Counted from the first letter of the stretch, positions 18,089-26,087 are shown. The stretch: DNA of 64,000 bases from an uncultured Allomuricauda sp. (GCF_947258355.1 NZ_CAMYIC010000003.1:1-64000); one strand, 5' to 3'. Notes: generated from the sequence alone by a model not told the origin. A program made the numbers and translations.

Positions 18089-19207
18089 ATGAAGTTTATC
18101 GTATCCAGTACATATTTATTGAAACAGCTTCAGGTTTTGGGGGGAGTTATCAACAATAGCAACACCTTGCCCATCCTGGATAATTTTTTGTTCGACCTTA
18201 AGGAAAGTAAACTAACGGTTTCCGCATCCGATTTGGAAACTACGATGAGTACGGTTTTGGAAGTGGATTCCGATTCCGAGGGAACCATTGCCGTTCCTGC
18301 CCGTTTGTTGTTGGATACTTTGAAAACATTTCCAGAACAACCCTTGACTTTTGTGGTTGAGGACAACAACACGGTGGAAATCAGTTCCAACCACGGTAAA
18401 TATGCCTTGGCATATGCCGATGGCGCAGAATTCCCCAAAGCGGTGGAGGTCTCCAACCCGAGCTCCACTACCCTATTGGGCGATATTTTGGCCACTGCCA
18501 TCAACAAAACCATTTTCGCCGCAGGAAACGATGACCTTCGCCCCGTAATGAGCGGTGTGTTTTTCCAGTTCTCCCCAGAGAATTTAACTTTTGTGGCCAC
18601 AGATGCCCATAAACTGGTCAAATATCAACGGCAAGATGTTTCAGCTTCCGAAGTGGCGGAATTCATTATGCCGAAAAAACCATTGACCTTGTTGAAAGGT
18701 ATTTTGGCAGGTTCAGAATCCGAAGTTACCATCGAATACAATGATAGCAACGCAAAATTCTATTTTGACAATACGGAATTGGTTTGTCGCCTAATTGATG
18801 GAAAGTACCCGAACTACGAAGCGGTAATTCCAAAAGAAAACCCAAACAAATTGACAATTGCCAGAAATCAATTTTTGAGCTCTGTTAGAAGGGTTTCCAT
18901 TTTCTCGAACAAGACCACACACCAGATACGCTTAAAAGTTGCGGGCGCAGAATTGAATATTTCCGCAGAAGATGTGGATTACAGCAATAAAGCGGAAGAA
19001 AGATTGTCCTGCTCTTACCAAGGAGACGATATGCAAATTGGTTTCAACTCCAGATTTCTTTTGGAAATGTTGAACAATTTGTCTTCTGATGAAGTTTCTT
19101 TGGAAATGAGTTTGCCGAACAGAGCAGGAATCCTTACCCCTATCGATGGATTGGACGAAGGCGAGCATGTGACCATGTTGGTAATGCCCGTTATGCTGAA
19201 TAACTAA
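18089..19207 (+). CDS. dnaN: DNA polymerase III sliding clamp, beta subunit
   Basis: A 372-aa ring-forming processivity clamp with three repeated clamp folds. The start MKFIVSSTYLLKQLQVLGGVI and the end VTMLVMPVML are family-typical. I use the ATG at 18089; a TTG one codon upstream is unlikely. It is alone in its transcript, preceded by its own promoter and not next to dnaA, which is normal in this family. Confidence 0.97.
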   Translation: MKFIVSSTYLLKQLQVLGGVINNSNTLPILDNFLFDLKESKLTVSASDLETTMSTVLEVDSDSEGTIAVPARLLLDTLKTFPEQPLTFVVEDNNTVEISSNHGKYALAYADGAEFPKAVEVSNPSSTTLLGDILATAINKTIFAAGNDDLRPVMSGVFFQFSPENLTFVATDAHKLVKYQRQDVSASEVAEFIMPKKPLTLLKGILAGSESEVTIEYNDSNAKFYFDNTELVCRLIDGKYPNYEAVIPKENPNKLTIARNQFLSSVRRVSIFSNKTTHQIRLKVAGAELNISAEDVDYSNKAEERLSCSYQGDDMQIGFNSRFLLEMLNNLSSDEVSLEMSLPNRAGILTPIDGLDEGEHVTMLVMPVMLNN

Positions 19208-19359
19208 AGTAAATTCCTACGCAACTTGCTGATTCACAAGGGTTAATTTCAAATTCATGTGGTTTGTCGATGAATTCTATCGTTCATCGCCTAAATGGTT
19301 TAAGTGTTAAGATTTTAGATAATTTTAACAAGATTAAACAAAACCTTAAACTATTGATC

Positions 19360-20436
19360 ATGAGAAAATTAACACTAGCTACGCTTGCAATTTTAACGCT
19401 TAGCTTCTTTGCTTGTCAGGTAGAACCTGTAGGTGAAGATTTGGAAGCAGTTGCAGGAAAAGGAAAAGTTAAGGCTGAAAAAATCAAGGACGATAAAGAA
19501 GAAGATTGTGTTGTTGATTTATTTCCATCATTGCCTGAAATGATAAATGCATGTACAACCGCCAAAGGGGAAGGTACTTTGTTGGGAGCATATTTCGATT
19601 TGACAATTAACGACACAGAACTTGCTGGCGATTATGCTGCTTGGTGTGTTGATGTGGATTTATCACTTGGACCAAATGAATGTTTTGACTATATAGTATA
19701 TTCAAGTTATTCAGACCTCCCAGTCGGTGCTTTTGAAAACCCAGACAACTTTGATTTAGTAAATTGGATTATAAACCAAGATTTTATTAGCCAGGGTTAT
19801 ACATTTGGTGATATCCAATGGGCCATTTGGGAGCTCTTGGACGACCAAAACTGTATAGCTTGCGCCTTTTTAGGTGATGACTGGAGTGTTGAAAAAGGAC
19901 AGCAAATAGTTGATGCTGCAATTGCCAATGGCGAGGGATACGAACCAATTGGCGGAGAGCTTATGGCCATAGTTTTACTTCCAACAGGAAGAACACAAAG
20001 TATTATTGTTACAATCCCCGTAGGTTGTGAACCAGAGCCATCTTGCGAAACTGCATTTGCCAGAGGTAATGATGGCAACACATGTTTTATTGGAGAAGGA
20101 TTCAATCGTTGGGGATGGACTATTGGCCCATTGGTCGACGGAACTGAGGAATCTTACGAGATTTATGCAGGTGCTGGTCAATGTGATATAAGCAAAGGAG
20201 AATTGGTAGGTACAGTTGATGTTAGTTATGTTGGTGGGGAAGTTTCCGTAACATACAATATCGATGATGCTTATGAAGTCACAGAAACCCATACGTATGC
20301 TGGTAGCACAATGTTCCCACAAGATAACGGAGAATCAACAGTTGCTCCAGGTCAATATTACATTGAAGATGACCTTTCCGGAGAAATATATGTAATAGCC
20401 CATGCCGTGGTTTGTTCAGAAGGCGAGGATGATTAA
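19360..20436 (+). CDS. Secreted lipoprotein with a thioester-domain-like motif pair
   Basis: A 358-aa exported protein. The start is the ATG at 19360 (MRKLTLATLAILTLSFFAC); a longer in-frame extension lacks signal-peptide features. The lipobox cysteine is C19. An acidic/lysine linker (about 30-48) precedes an all-beta region. WCVDVD (C96) and DIQWAIW (Q153) recall the Cys and Gln that form the internal thioester in TED/TQXA domains of Gram-positive adhesins; many further cysteines (50, 65, 108, 165, 168) suggest disulfides. The C-terminal part (about 235-350) is a second beta domain. Function unknown; surface adhesion is a possibility. A strong terminator follows. Confidence 0.75.
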   Translation: MRKLTLATLAILTLSFFACQVEPVGEDLEAVAGKGKVKAEKIKDDKEEDCVVDLFPSLPEMINACTTAKGEGTLLGAYFDLTINDTELAGDYAAWCVDVDLSLGPNECFDYIVYSSYSDLPVGAFENPDNFDLVNWIINQDFISQGYTFGDIQWAIWELLDDQNCIACAFLGDDWSVEKGQQIVDAAIANGEGYEPIGGELMAIVLLPTGRTQSIIVTIPVGCEPEPSCETAFARGNDGNTCFIGEGFNRWGWTIGPLVDGTEESYEIYAGAGQCDISKGELVGTVDVSYVGGEVSVTYNIDDAYEVTETHTYAGSTMFPQDNGESTVAPGQYYIEDDLSGEIYVIAHAVVCSEGEDD

Positions 20437-20465
20437 TATATCTTCAAAATAAAATTCCATTGAAT

Positions 20466-20499
20466 AAAAAAAAGCTAGAGCAATGCTCTAGCTTTTTTT
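20466..20499. terminator. Bidirectional terminator between the lipoprotein and capK-like genes
   Basis: GCTAGAG (20474-20480) pairs with CTCTAGC (20486-20492) around a 5-nt loop, flanked by seven A on one side and seven T on the other, so it works for both converging genes. The - strand gene's TAG stop lies inside the hairpin. Confidence 0.9.
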
Positions 20500-21795
20500 A
20501 TATTCATTCACTATTTTTTTTCGCTTTCCAGAAGACAATAAAGGAATCCCTTCCACGTATTCAAATTGGAATATTGCACTATCACCTAAAACCTTTTTAA
20601 AGTAGCTAACGATCTTCGTTTCATCAACAGTTTGCTTCTTTGCATTTAGTTTAAACAAATAAGACTTATTGTCAACTTGAATAAACTGGTATTGCCTTAT
20701 GTCTCCAAAATCAAGCACCATATAGAAAACATGCGGGGAAACAACATTTCCTTCAGTATCAAAAATAGTATCCATGCGTCTACCGAACACAGAAGATATA
20801 TAGGGATAATCCAAATTTTCATCCTCTTCATAAACCACCATATCTCCAGTATCATAACGAATCATTGGCATGGCATAATTATAAATGTCCGTAACAACCA
20901 ATCTTCCAACTTCTCCCGCTTTTACATGCTCATTGGAGCCTACTTTTAAAACTTCAAAATAATAGCTGGCCCAGTTAAGACGTAATCTATCGGGGTTGCC
21001 AAGTGTTTCCTGAGCCAATATTCCGTTTTCTTGATTGGAATAACGTTCAAACACCCTACAGTGAAAATATTTTTCCAATAATGCTTTCTCTTTATCCTTT
21101 AAGCTCTCTGCAATGGAAATAATGGTATTAATGTTTGCAAATTCCAGTCCTTTAGCCAAACTTGATAAGTAACTAGCAAGTTCTTCAAAAAATGATGGAT
21201 AACCAATTATGATTTTACCCGATTTATAGTTCTCCAGCGCTTTAACCAATATCTCCATATCTTCTTTGCTGGAATCCATTACATTGTGGGCATAAATATT
21301 TTGAAATCTATTGGTCAACCAGCTTTTTTGATTTTTATAATCCCATAACTTCAAATAAAAAAGCTTATCTCCCAGATTGCCTCCCGCCAGTTCTAAAAAG
21401 TAAATGGCATCTGCTGTATTTCGGTCCCGTTTGGTGGAATCCTGTAAAATTGTAAATGGAGTTCCAGTAGACCCGCTGCTGGAAGCCTTGTGTAGCTCGG
21501 ATTTCCTAAACTTGGATGACTTAAATTCATTATAATTTTCTAGAATAACATTTTTATTGATCACTGGAAATTCCTGTAAAGAATCATAATTGCCATAAGC
21601 TTTGTAAAAAGTTGTAGTATTCACTGCATGATATAACAATTTGGATAGGTTTTGCTCTCGTATTGCAATGGCTTCTCTACCTGAAGAGTTGTTCCACAAA
21701 TATTGTATTTCCAAGTAATGCTGCCTTATTGGACTACCTTTTAGCCGGTCAATAATCCAAAATATATCTTTCCTAAGCCTATTTAATGACAGCAT
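20488..21795 (-). CDS. CapK/PaaK-like adenylate-forming enzyme
   Basis: A 435-aa protein of the phenylacetate-CoA ligase/CapK family. The nucleotide-binding motif SSSGSTGTPF (about 105-114) and the MIRYDTGD motif further on identify the adenylating core. Members near polysaccharide loci are thought to activate acids for attachment to sugars, but the substrate is unknown. It stands alone here, about 12 kb from the polysaccharide locus at 34 kb, with no neighbouring transferase. The start ATG at 21795 leaves a normal N-terminus; 110 nt separate it from the DUF4870 gene upstream. Confidence 0.85.
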   Translation of the reverse strand: MLSLNRLRKDIFWIIDRLKGSPIRQHYLEIQYLWNNSSGREAIAIREQNLSKLLYHAVNTTTFYKAYGNYDSLQEFPVINKNVILENYNEFKSSKFRKSELHKASSSGSTGTPFTILQDSTKRDRNTADAIYFLELAGGNLGDKLFYLKLWDYKNQKSWLTNRFQNIYAHNVMDSSKEDMEILVKALENYKSGKIIIGYPSFFEELASYLSSLAKGLEFANINTIISIAESLKDKEKALLEKYFHCRVFERYSNQENGILAQETLGNPDRLRLNWASYYFEVLKVGSNEHVKAGEVGRLVVTDIYNYAMPMIRYDTGDMVVYEEDENLDYPYISSVFGRRMDTIFDTEGNVVSPHVFYMVLDFGDIRQYQFIQVDNKSYLFKLNAKKQTVDETKIVSYFKKVLGDSAIFQFEYVEGIPLLSSGKRKKIVNEYKKS

Positions 21796-21905
21796 AAAGA
21801 CTCTTTTTCATCCAATGATACAATTTTATCCATATAGATGAACAAAAATCCAAGGTTAGTAATAACAAACCAAAATATTATATGCTTTTTTTTGAAAGAT
21901 ACCGC

Positions 21906-22292
21906 TTAAGACAAAAACCGAATCGTCATAAAATACGACGGAGATTCACCATTTGAGGCCTTGACTGCATTAACGATAGGCAATATAAACCCAATGATTG
22001 CTACCCCTATCAAGCCCAATATACCCAAGCCCAAAAGTAAAATGGCCGGAATACTGATGATGATATAAAGAATAAGGCTGATCTGAAAATTGATGATGGC
22101 CTTTCCGTGTTCGTTCATTCCCTCTACCCTATCTTTGGATGACAACCAAATGATCAAGGGAACGATAAGGCTCCCGAAGCCAATGGCGTAGCCCAATAAT
22201 TGAGTCAGGTGTGTTACAGCCAACAAAGTGTTGTCCGTTCTAACTGCTTTTTGATTTATAACTTCCATTTTTGATTGATTTTGATGATTCAT
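21906..22292 (-). CDS. DUF4870 membrane protein
   Basis: A 128-aa protein of the DUF4870 (Tic20-like) family with a polar N-terminal tail of about 25 residues and three to four membrane spans. The motif NEHGKAIINFQIS after the first span and FILPIVNAVKASNG near the end are family marks. I use the ATG at 22292 (MNHQNQSK); the frame stays open upstream but that part runs into the mnmE promoter region. It is divergent from mnmE. Function is not known. Confidence 0.88.
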   Translation of the reverse strand: MNHQNQSKMEVINQKAVRTDNTLLAVTHLTQLLGYAIGFGSLIVPLIIWLSSKDRVEGMNEHGKAIINFQISLILYIIISIPAILLLGLGILGLIGVAIIGFILPIVNAVKASNGESPSYFMTIRFLS

Positions 22293-22341
22293 CTTATTAG
22301 TATACAAATCACTAAAAATGTTACAAACACCAGCTAATTTG

Positions 22342-22349
22342 TACTTTTG
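22342..22349 (+). promoter_or_regulatory. Probable -7 box of mnmE, very near the start codon
   Basis: TACTTTTG matches TAnnTTTG and ends 5 nt before the mnmE ATG. No good TTG is seen 17-23 nt upstream. Transcription would start about at the ATG, giving a leaderless message. Confidence 0.5.
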
Positions 22350-22354
22350 CACCC

Positions 22355-23725
22355 ATGTCGTACACAGATAACATCGTAGCCTTGGCGACCCCTTCTGGAA
22401 CAGGGGCCATTGCCGTAATCCGCGTTTCAGGACCGGATGCCATCACCTTGGTGGACAAATTGTTCAAGTCTATCAAAAGTAAAAAATTGGTGGAACAGAA
22501 AAGCCATACCATCCATTTGGGAAATATTGTTGATGGTGATAAAATTCTGGATGAGGCATTGGTGTCCATTTTTAAAGGGCCACATTCCTACACAGGTGAA
22601 AATGTGGTGGAGATTTCGTGTCACGGCTCCCCTTTTATCCAACAACAGATTATTCAGTTGTTGTTGCGCAATGGCTGCCGTTCGGCATCAGCAGGGGAGT
22701 TTACGCTACGAGCCTTTCTTAACGGTAAAATGGATCTCAGTCAAGCGGAAGCTGTGGCCGATTTGATTGCCAGCGATAGTGAAGCTGCCCACGACATTGC
22801 CATGCAACAGATGCGCGGTGGATTCAGTAACGAAATTCAAGAACTAAGACAAGAACTGCTGAATTTCGCTTCGCTTATTGAACTGGAACTCGATTTTTCC
22901 CAAGAAGATGTTGAATTCGCCGACAGAACCCAGTTCAACGAACTGCTTACCAGAATCAGTAGCGTCCTTAAAAAATTAATTGATTCCTTCGCCTTGGGCA
23001 ACGTAATCAAAAATGGAATTCCAGTGGCCATTGTAGGGCAACCCAATGTGGGAAAATCAACCCTGCTCAATGTTTTGTTGAACGAGGAAAGAGCCATCGT
23101 TAGTGAAATCGCGGGTACCACAAGAGATACGGTCGAAGACCATATCAGCATAAAAGGCATCGGTTTTAGGTTTATTGACACGGCCGGAATCCGTGAAACC
23201 GAAGATGTTGTTGAAAAAATTGGTATTGAACGTACTTTCGAGAAAATTGAAAAGGCACGGCTCATTATTTATCTTTTCGAAGGAATGAATTTTGACAAAT
23301 CTGAATTGGAACAAATACAGCAACGTTATCCCAACAAACAATTGTTGCCCATCTGCAACAAAATGGACCTCTTAAATCCAAATCAAAAAGAAAAAATCCA
23401 ATCAGAAATACCCGATGTGCTATTCCTTTCCGCAAAACACAAAGAAGGTATTTCCGAACTGGAAAGCAGGCTTCTTTCTTTAGTGGATTCAGGTGCATTG
23501 AGCGGCGACACCACCATTGTGACCAATAGTAGACATTATGATGCCTTGCTCAAAGCCTTGGAGGAAATCCAAAAAGTAAAAGAAGGTCTGGATATGGAGC
23601 TTTCCAGCGACTTAATGGCCATCGATATCCGTCAAGCATTATATCATTTGGGAGAAATCACAGGAAGTGTGACCACAGATGATCTATTGGGCAATATTTT
23701 TTCCAATTTCTGCATCGGAAAGTAA
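22355..23725 (+). CDS. mnmE: tRNA modification GTPase MnmE
   Basis: A 456-aa GTPase that works with MnmG to make the cmnm5 group on wobble uridine 34 of certain tRNAs. It has the N-terminal folate-binding domain (about 1-118, with TPSGTGAIAVIRVSG), a helical domain, the inserted G domain (P-loop VGQPNVGKST at about 228-237, DTAG switch II) and the C-terminal FCIGK whose cysteine is essential for catalysis. Complete by length and both ends. It begins almost at its promoter box and is followed by a 361-nt stretch without genes. Confidence 0.97.
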   Translation: MSYTDNIVALATPSGTGAIAVIRVSGPDAITLVDKLFKSIKSKKLVEQKSHTIHLGNIVDGDKILDEALVSIFKGPHSYTGENVVEISCHGSPFIQQQIIQLLLRNGCRSASAGEFTLRAFLNGKMDLSQAEAVADLIASDSEAAHDIAMQQMRGGFSNEIQELRQELLNFASLIELELDFSQEDVEFADRTQFNELLTRISSVLKKLIDSFALGNVIKNGIPVAIVGQPNVGKSTLLNVLLNEERAIVSEIAGTTRDTVEDHISIKGIGFRFIDTAGIRETEDVVEKIGIERTFEKIEKARLIIYLFEGMNFDKSELEQIQQRYPNKQLLPICNKMDLLNPNQKEKIQSEIPDVLFLSAKHKEGISELESRLLSLVDSGALSGDTTIVTNSRHYDALLKALEEIQKVKEGLDMELSSDLMAIDIRQALYHLGEITGSVTTDDLLGNIFSNFCIGK

Positions 23726-24086
23726 TCAAACAACGAGCACCAATCGGTTTATTTTCAACAATAAATGGAAGATGTCCCTTCAAAATAAATGGAATAAACA
23801 GGTTTACTCTCAATTTAAATCCTTTCCTTTACATTCCATTATGTATTAAGGACAACGATTGCTCAATCCTTAAATAAAAGATAGCTCTCCATTACTTTTC
23901 AGAATTATCCAGAGTCGCATCTTACTATTTTTTGCTTGTAACAATATCCCCTCAAAAAAGGCCAATGGGGCCAAAGTCTAAAATTATTTTGGTCAAGGAA
24001 TCAAACGGATTTCCTTGAAAAGGAACAGTATGCCCTAAAAAGTATGTTCGATGGCCGTATTCAAAATAATAGCTTAAAAATTAAAT
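23726..24086. other. 361-nt gene-free stretch before the S21 operon
   Basis: No open frame of useful size and no RNA gene was recognised. It holds two small hairpin candidates on the way to the S21 gene: GGCC arms around 23961-23972 and a perfect 8-bp inverted repeat (TCAAGGAA 23993-24000, TTCCTTGA 24011-24018, 10-nt loop). A 10-nt direct repeat ATAAATGGAA occurs at 23761 and 23785. The part nearest the gene may be a structured leader. No clear TAnnTTTG promoter is present; TATGTTCG at 24043-24050 is one mismatch away. Confidence 0.4.
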
Positions 24087-24281
24087 ATGCTTAAAATTAA
24101 ATTGGTTCCTGGTGAGAACATTGAAAGAGCTTTAAAAAGATATAGAAATAAAGTTCGAAACACTAAACAATTGAAAAACATTAGGAGCAATCAAGAGTTT
24201 ACCAAAAAATCCAAAGAAAAAAGGGAGCTTCTTGCAAAGGCTGTCTATAAAAATGAGTACATGAAAAGGAACGAGGAGTAA
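24087..24281 (+). CDS. Ribosomal protein bS21, divergent copy
   Basis: A 64-aa basic protein of the S21 family: PGENIERALKRYRNKV near the N-terminus is the family signature, followed by a lysine-rich helix. The usual flavobacterial S21 (from memory) shares this signature but differs through the middle, so I read this as a second, specialised copy; the main one is not in the window. A tyrosine at position 54 is kept; in Flavobacterium johnsoniae a tyrosine of bS21 helps to hide the 16S anti-Shine-Dalgarno. It leads an operon with a NYN/LOTUS protein (4 nt later) and an RpoD-like sigma factor. No Shine-Dalgarno sequence precedes it. Confidence 0.88.
   Translation: MLKIKLVPGENIERALKRYRNKVRNTKQLKNIRSNQEFTKKSKEKRELLAKAVYKNEYMKRNEE
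24273..24278 (+). promoter_or_regulatory. Strong Shine-Dalgarno sequence before the NYN/LOTUS gene
   Basis: GAGGAG lies 7 nt before the ATG at 24286, spanning the last two Glu codons of the S21 gene. Bacteroidota genes rarely carry such sites because bS21, bS18 and bS6 mask the 16S anti-Shine-Dalgarno; about ten other starts inspected in this window lack one. It may make translation of this gene respond to S21 supply. It could also be chance, as it encodes Glu-Glu. Confidence 0.5.
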
Positions 24282-24285
24282 TTTT

Positions 24286-25020
24286 ATGGATAAAGATTTA
24301 AACCTTGCCGTCTTAATCGATGGCGATAATATTCCCTCCAAATATGTCAAAGAGATGTTGGAGGAGATTGCAAAGTATGGTAACCCCAGTATTAAAAGAA
24401 TCTACGGGGATTGGACCAAACCAAGTTTGGTGAAATGGAAAGATGTTCTTCTTAAAAATGCCATTACCCCAGTTCAACAATATGGGTACACCACAGGCAA
24501 AAACTCCACGGATAGTGCCATGATCATAGATGCTATGGACATCCTCTATTCTGGAAAGGTAAATGGTTTTGCCTTGGTATCCAGTGATAGTGACTTTACA
24601 AGACTGGCCATTCGCCTAAGGGAAGCTGGAATGACAGTATTTGGTATTGGGGAAAGAAAGACACCTGACCCTTTTATTGTTTCCTGCGATAAATTTATTT
24701 ATCTAGAAATACTGCATAAACCGCAATTAGGAGAATCCAACACTCCCCAAAAGAACGATAAGAATAAGATCGACAAAATAACCCCTAAGGTAATTGACCT
24801 GATTCTTACCACCATTGCCGACGTGGAAGATGAAGAAGGCTGGGCATTCTTGGGCGAAGTTGGTACGCTGCTCCAAAAAAAGCACCCCAATTTTGATTCA
24901 AGGAATTATGGGTTCCGAAAATTAACACCTATGGTCAAGTCCTTAGATCAAATAGAGATAGGTTCCAGAAAAAATCCCAAGGGTAATGGAAACCTCATAT
25001 ATGTAAGGACAAAGACCTAA
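24286..25020 (+). CDS. NYN-domain ribonuclease-like protein with a C-terminal LOTUS/OST-HTH domain
   Basis: A 244-aa cytoplasmic protein. The NYN (PIN-like) nuclease fold covers about 5-145 with conserved acidic residues D12 (LIDGDN), D76 (STDSAM) and D101/D103 (SSDSDF), enough for a metal site. A charged linker (about 145-165) leads to an OST-HTH/LOTUS domain (about 165-242, with FLGEVGTLLQKKHPNF), a fold that binds RNA, often G-rich or structured. It is thus a likely RNA-cutting or RNA-binding protein. It follows a divergent S21 gene by 4 nt with a rare strong Shine-Dalgarno, and precedes a divergent sigma factor by 15 nt, suggesting a role in a specialised expression programme. Confidence 0.9.
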   Translation: MDKDLNLAVLIDGDNIPSKYVKEMLEEIAKYGNPSIKRIYGDWTKPSLVKWKDVLLKNAITPVQQYGYTTGKNSTDSAMIIDAMDILYSGKVNGFALVSSDSDFTRLAIRLREAGMTVFGIGERKTPDPFIVSCDKFIYLEILHKPQLGESNTPQKNDKNKIDKITPKVIDLILTTIADVEDEEGWAFLGEVGTLLQKKHPNFDSRNYGFRKLTPMVKSLDQIEIGSRKNPKGNGNLIYVRTKT

Positions 25021-25035
25021 TGAAAAAGAAATACT

Positions 25036-25902
25036 ATGAGACCTCTATCCATATCAAAACAGATTACCAAAAGGGATACCCCTTCCCTTACCATATATCT
25101 TAGCGATATAAGCCGTATACCAATGATTACGGAACAAGAAGAGGTCGAATTAGCGATTCGAATCAGAGATGGAGATATTCCTGCACTGGAGAAATTAGTA
25201 TCCGCCAATTTGAGGTTTGTGGTCTCGGTAGCCAAACAATACCAGTCAAGAGGGATGAATCTTCACGACCTTATCAATGAGGGGAACCTTGGATTGGTCA
25301 AAGCTGCCACAAAATTTGATGAAACCCGCGGTTTTAAATTTATTTCCTATGCCGTTTGGTGGATTCGTCAAGGCATTATACAGGCGCTATCCGAAAAATC
25401 AAGAATGGTTCGGTTACCACTGAACAAAATAAACGTCATCAATAAAATCAACCAAGCTTCTTCCCATTTCGAACAAGTCAACCAAAGAACTCCCACAGCA
25501 GAAGAAATATCCGAATTAATAGATTCATCACTATCAGAGATTCGACTTTGTTTAAAACATTCTTCTTGGCCCATTTCCATGGATGAATCGTTAAAAGTTG
25601 GGGAGGAAGGTTTCAACTTGCACGATATCATGCACTCTGATGATACCATTGGTCCTGAGCAGAACTTACTCAAAGGTTCATTAAAATTGGAGCTAAATGA
25701 TATTTTGGAAATACTGAATTATCGTGAGGCGTATATCATTAAAATGTACTTTGGCATTGGCACCAACGATACTATGGGATTGGAACAAATTGCCCTTAAT
25801 TTGGACTTGACAACCGAAAGGGTAAGACAAATAAAGGTAAAAGCTTTGGCCCGATTGAGGAACTCGTCCAAAATTGAATGCCTCAAAGAGTATTTGGAAT
25901 GA
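25036..25902 (+). CDS. RpoD/SigA-family sigma factor, divergent copy
   Basis: A 288-aa sigma-70 factor with region 1.2 (about 15-45), region 2 with the -10-reading segment TRGFKFISYAVWWIRQ (98-112), region 3 (about 135-210) and region 4 (about 225-285, HTH with TTERVRQIKVKALARLR). The size equals the housekeeping sigma of flavobacteria, but many region 3 and 4 residues that are near-invariant there (from memory TRERVRQIKEKAIRRL) differ, so it is probably an accessory primary-like sigma with altered -33 contacts. No anti-sigma gene is adjacent. It closes the operon with divergent S21 and the NYN/LOTUS protein. Confidence 0.9.
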   Translation: MRPLSISKQITKRDTPSLTIYLSDISRIPMITEQEEVELAIRIRDGDIPALEKLVSANLRFVVSVAKQYQSRGMNLHDLINEGNLGLVKAATKFDETRGFKFISYAVWWIRQGIIQALSEKSRMVRLPLNKINVINKINQASSHFEQVNQRTPTAEEISELIDSSLSEIRLCLKHSSWPISMDESLKVGEEGFNLHDIMHSDDTIGPEQNLLKGSLKLELNDILEILNYREAYIIKMYFGIGTNDTMGLEQIALNLDLTTERVRQIKVKALARLRNSSKIECLKEYLE

Positions 25903-26054
25903 ACACCACTTTATAACGAGTCAATGTAAAACGTATTCTCTTTAGGATTCCATTCTCAAGACAACTCTTGTCTCAAAACGAATGAGTCAGATGTATATTT
26001 TTTTATAGTTTGAAATAACTATCACCATTTGGGATTTTTACCTTTAGCTTCCTA

Positions 26055-26070
26055 TGTGACAAATATCACA
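26055..26070. promoter_or_regulatory. CRP/FNR-type palindrome
   Basis: TGTGA-N6-TCACA is a perfect match to the CRP-type consensus. It lies about 75 nt upstream of the redox-disulfide gene and 17 nt before a second palindrome. A CRP/FNR-family regulator of the host may bind here; none is encoded nearby. Confidence 0.5.
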
Positions 26071-26087
26071 GTATTCCTTTTTGTATC

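Noticed and set aside
19264-19359. Upstream extension of the thioester-like lipoprotein
   Set aside because: It would put 32 residues before a perfect lipoprotein signal peptide.
25958-25972. AGACAA/TTGTCT hairpin after the sigma factor gene
   Set aside because: Six base pairs with a 3-nt loop and no T tract; not a credible terminator.
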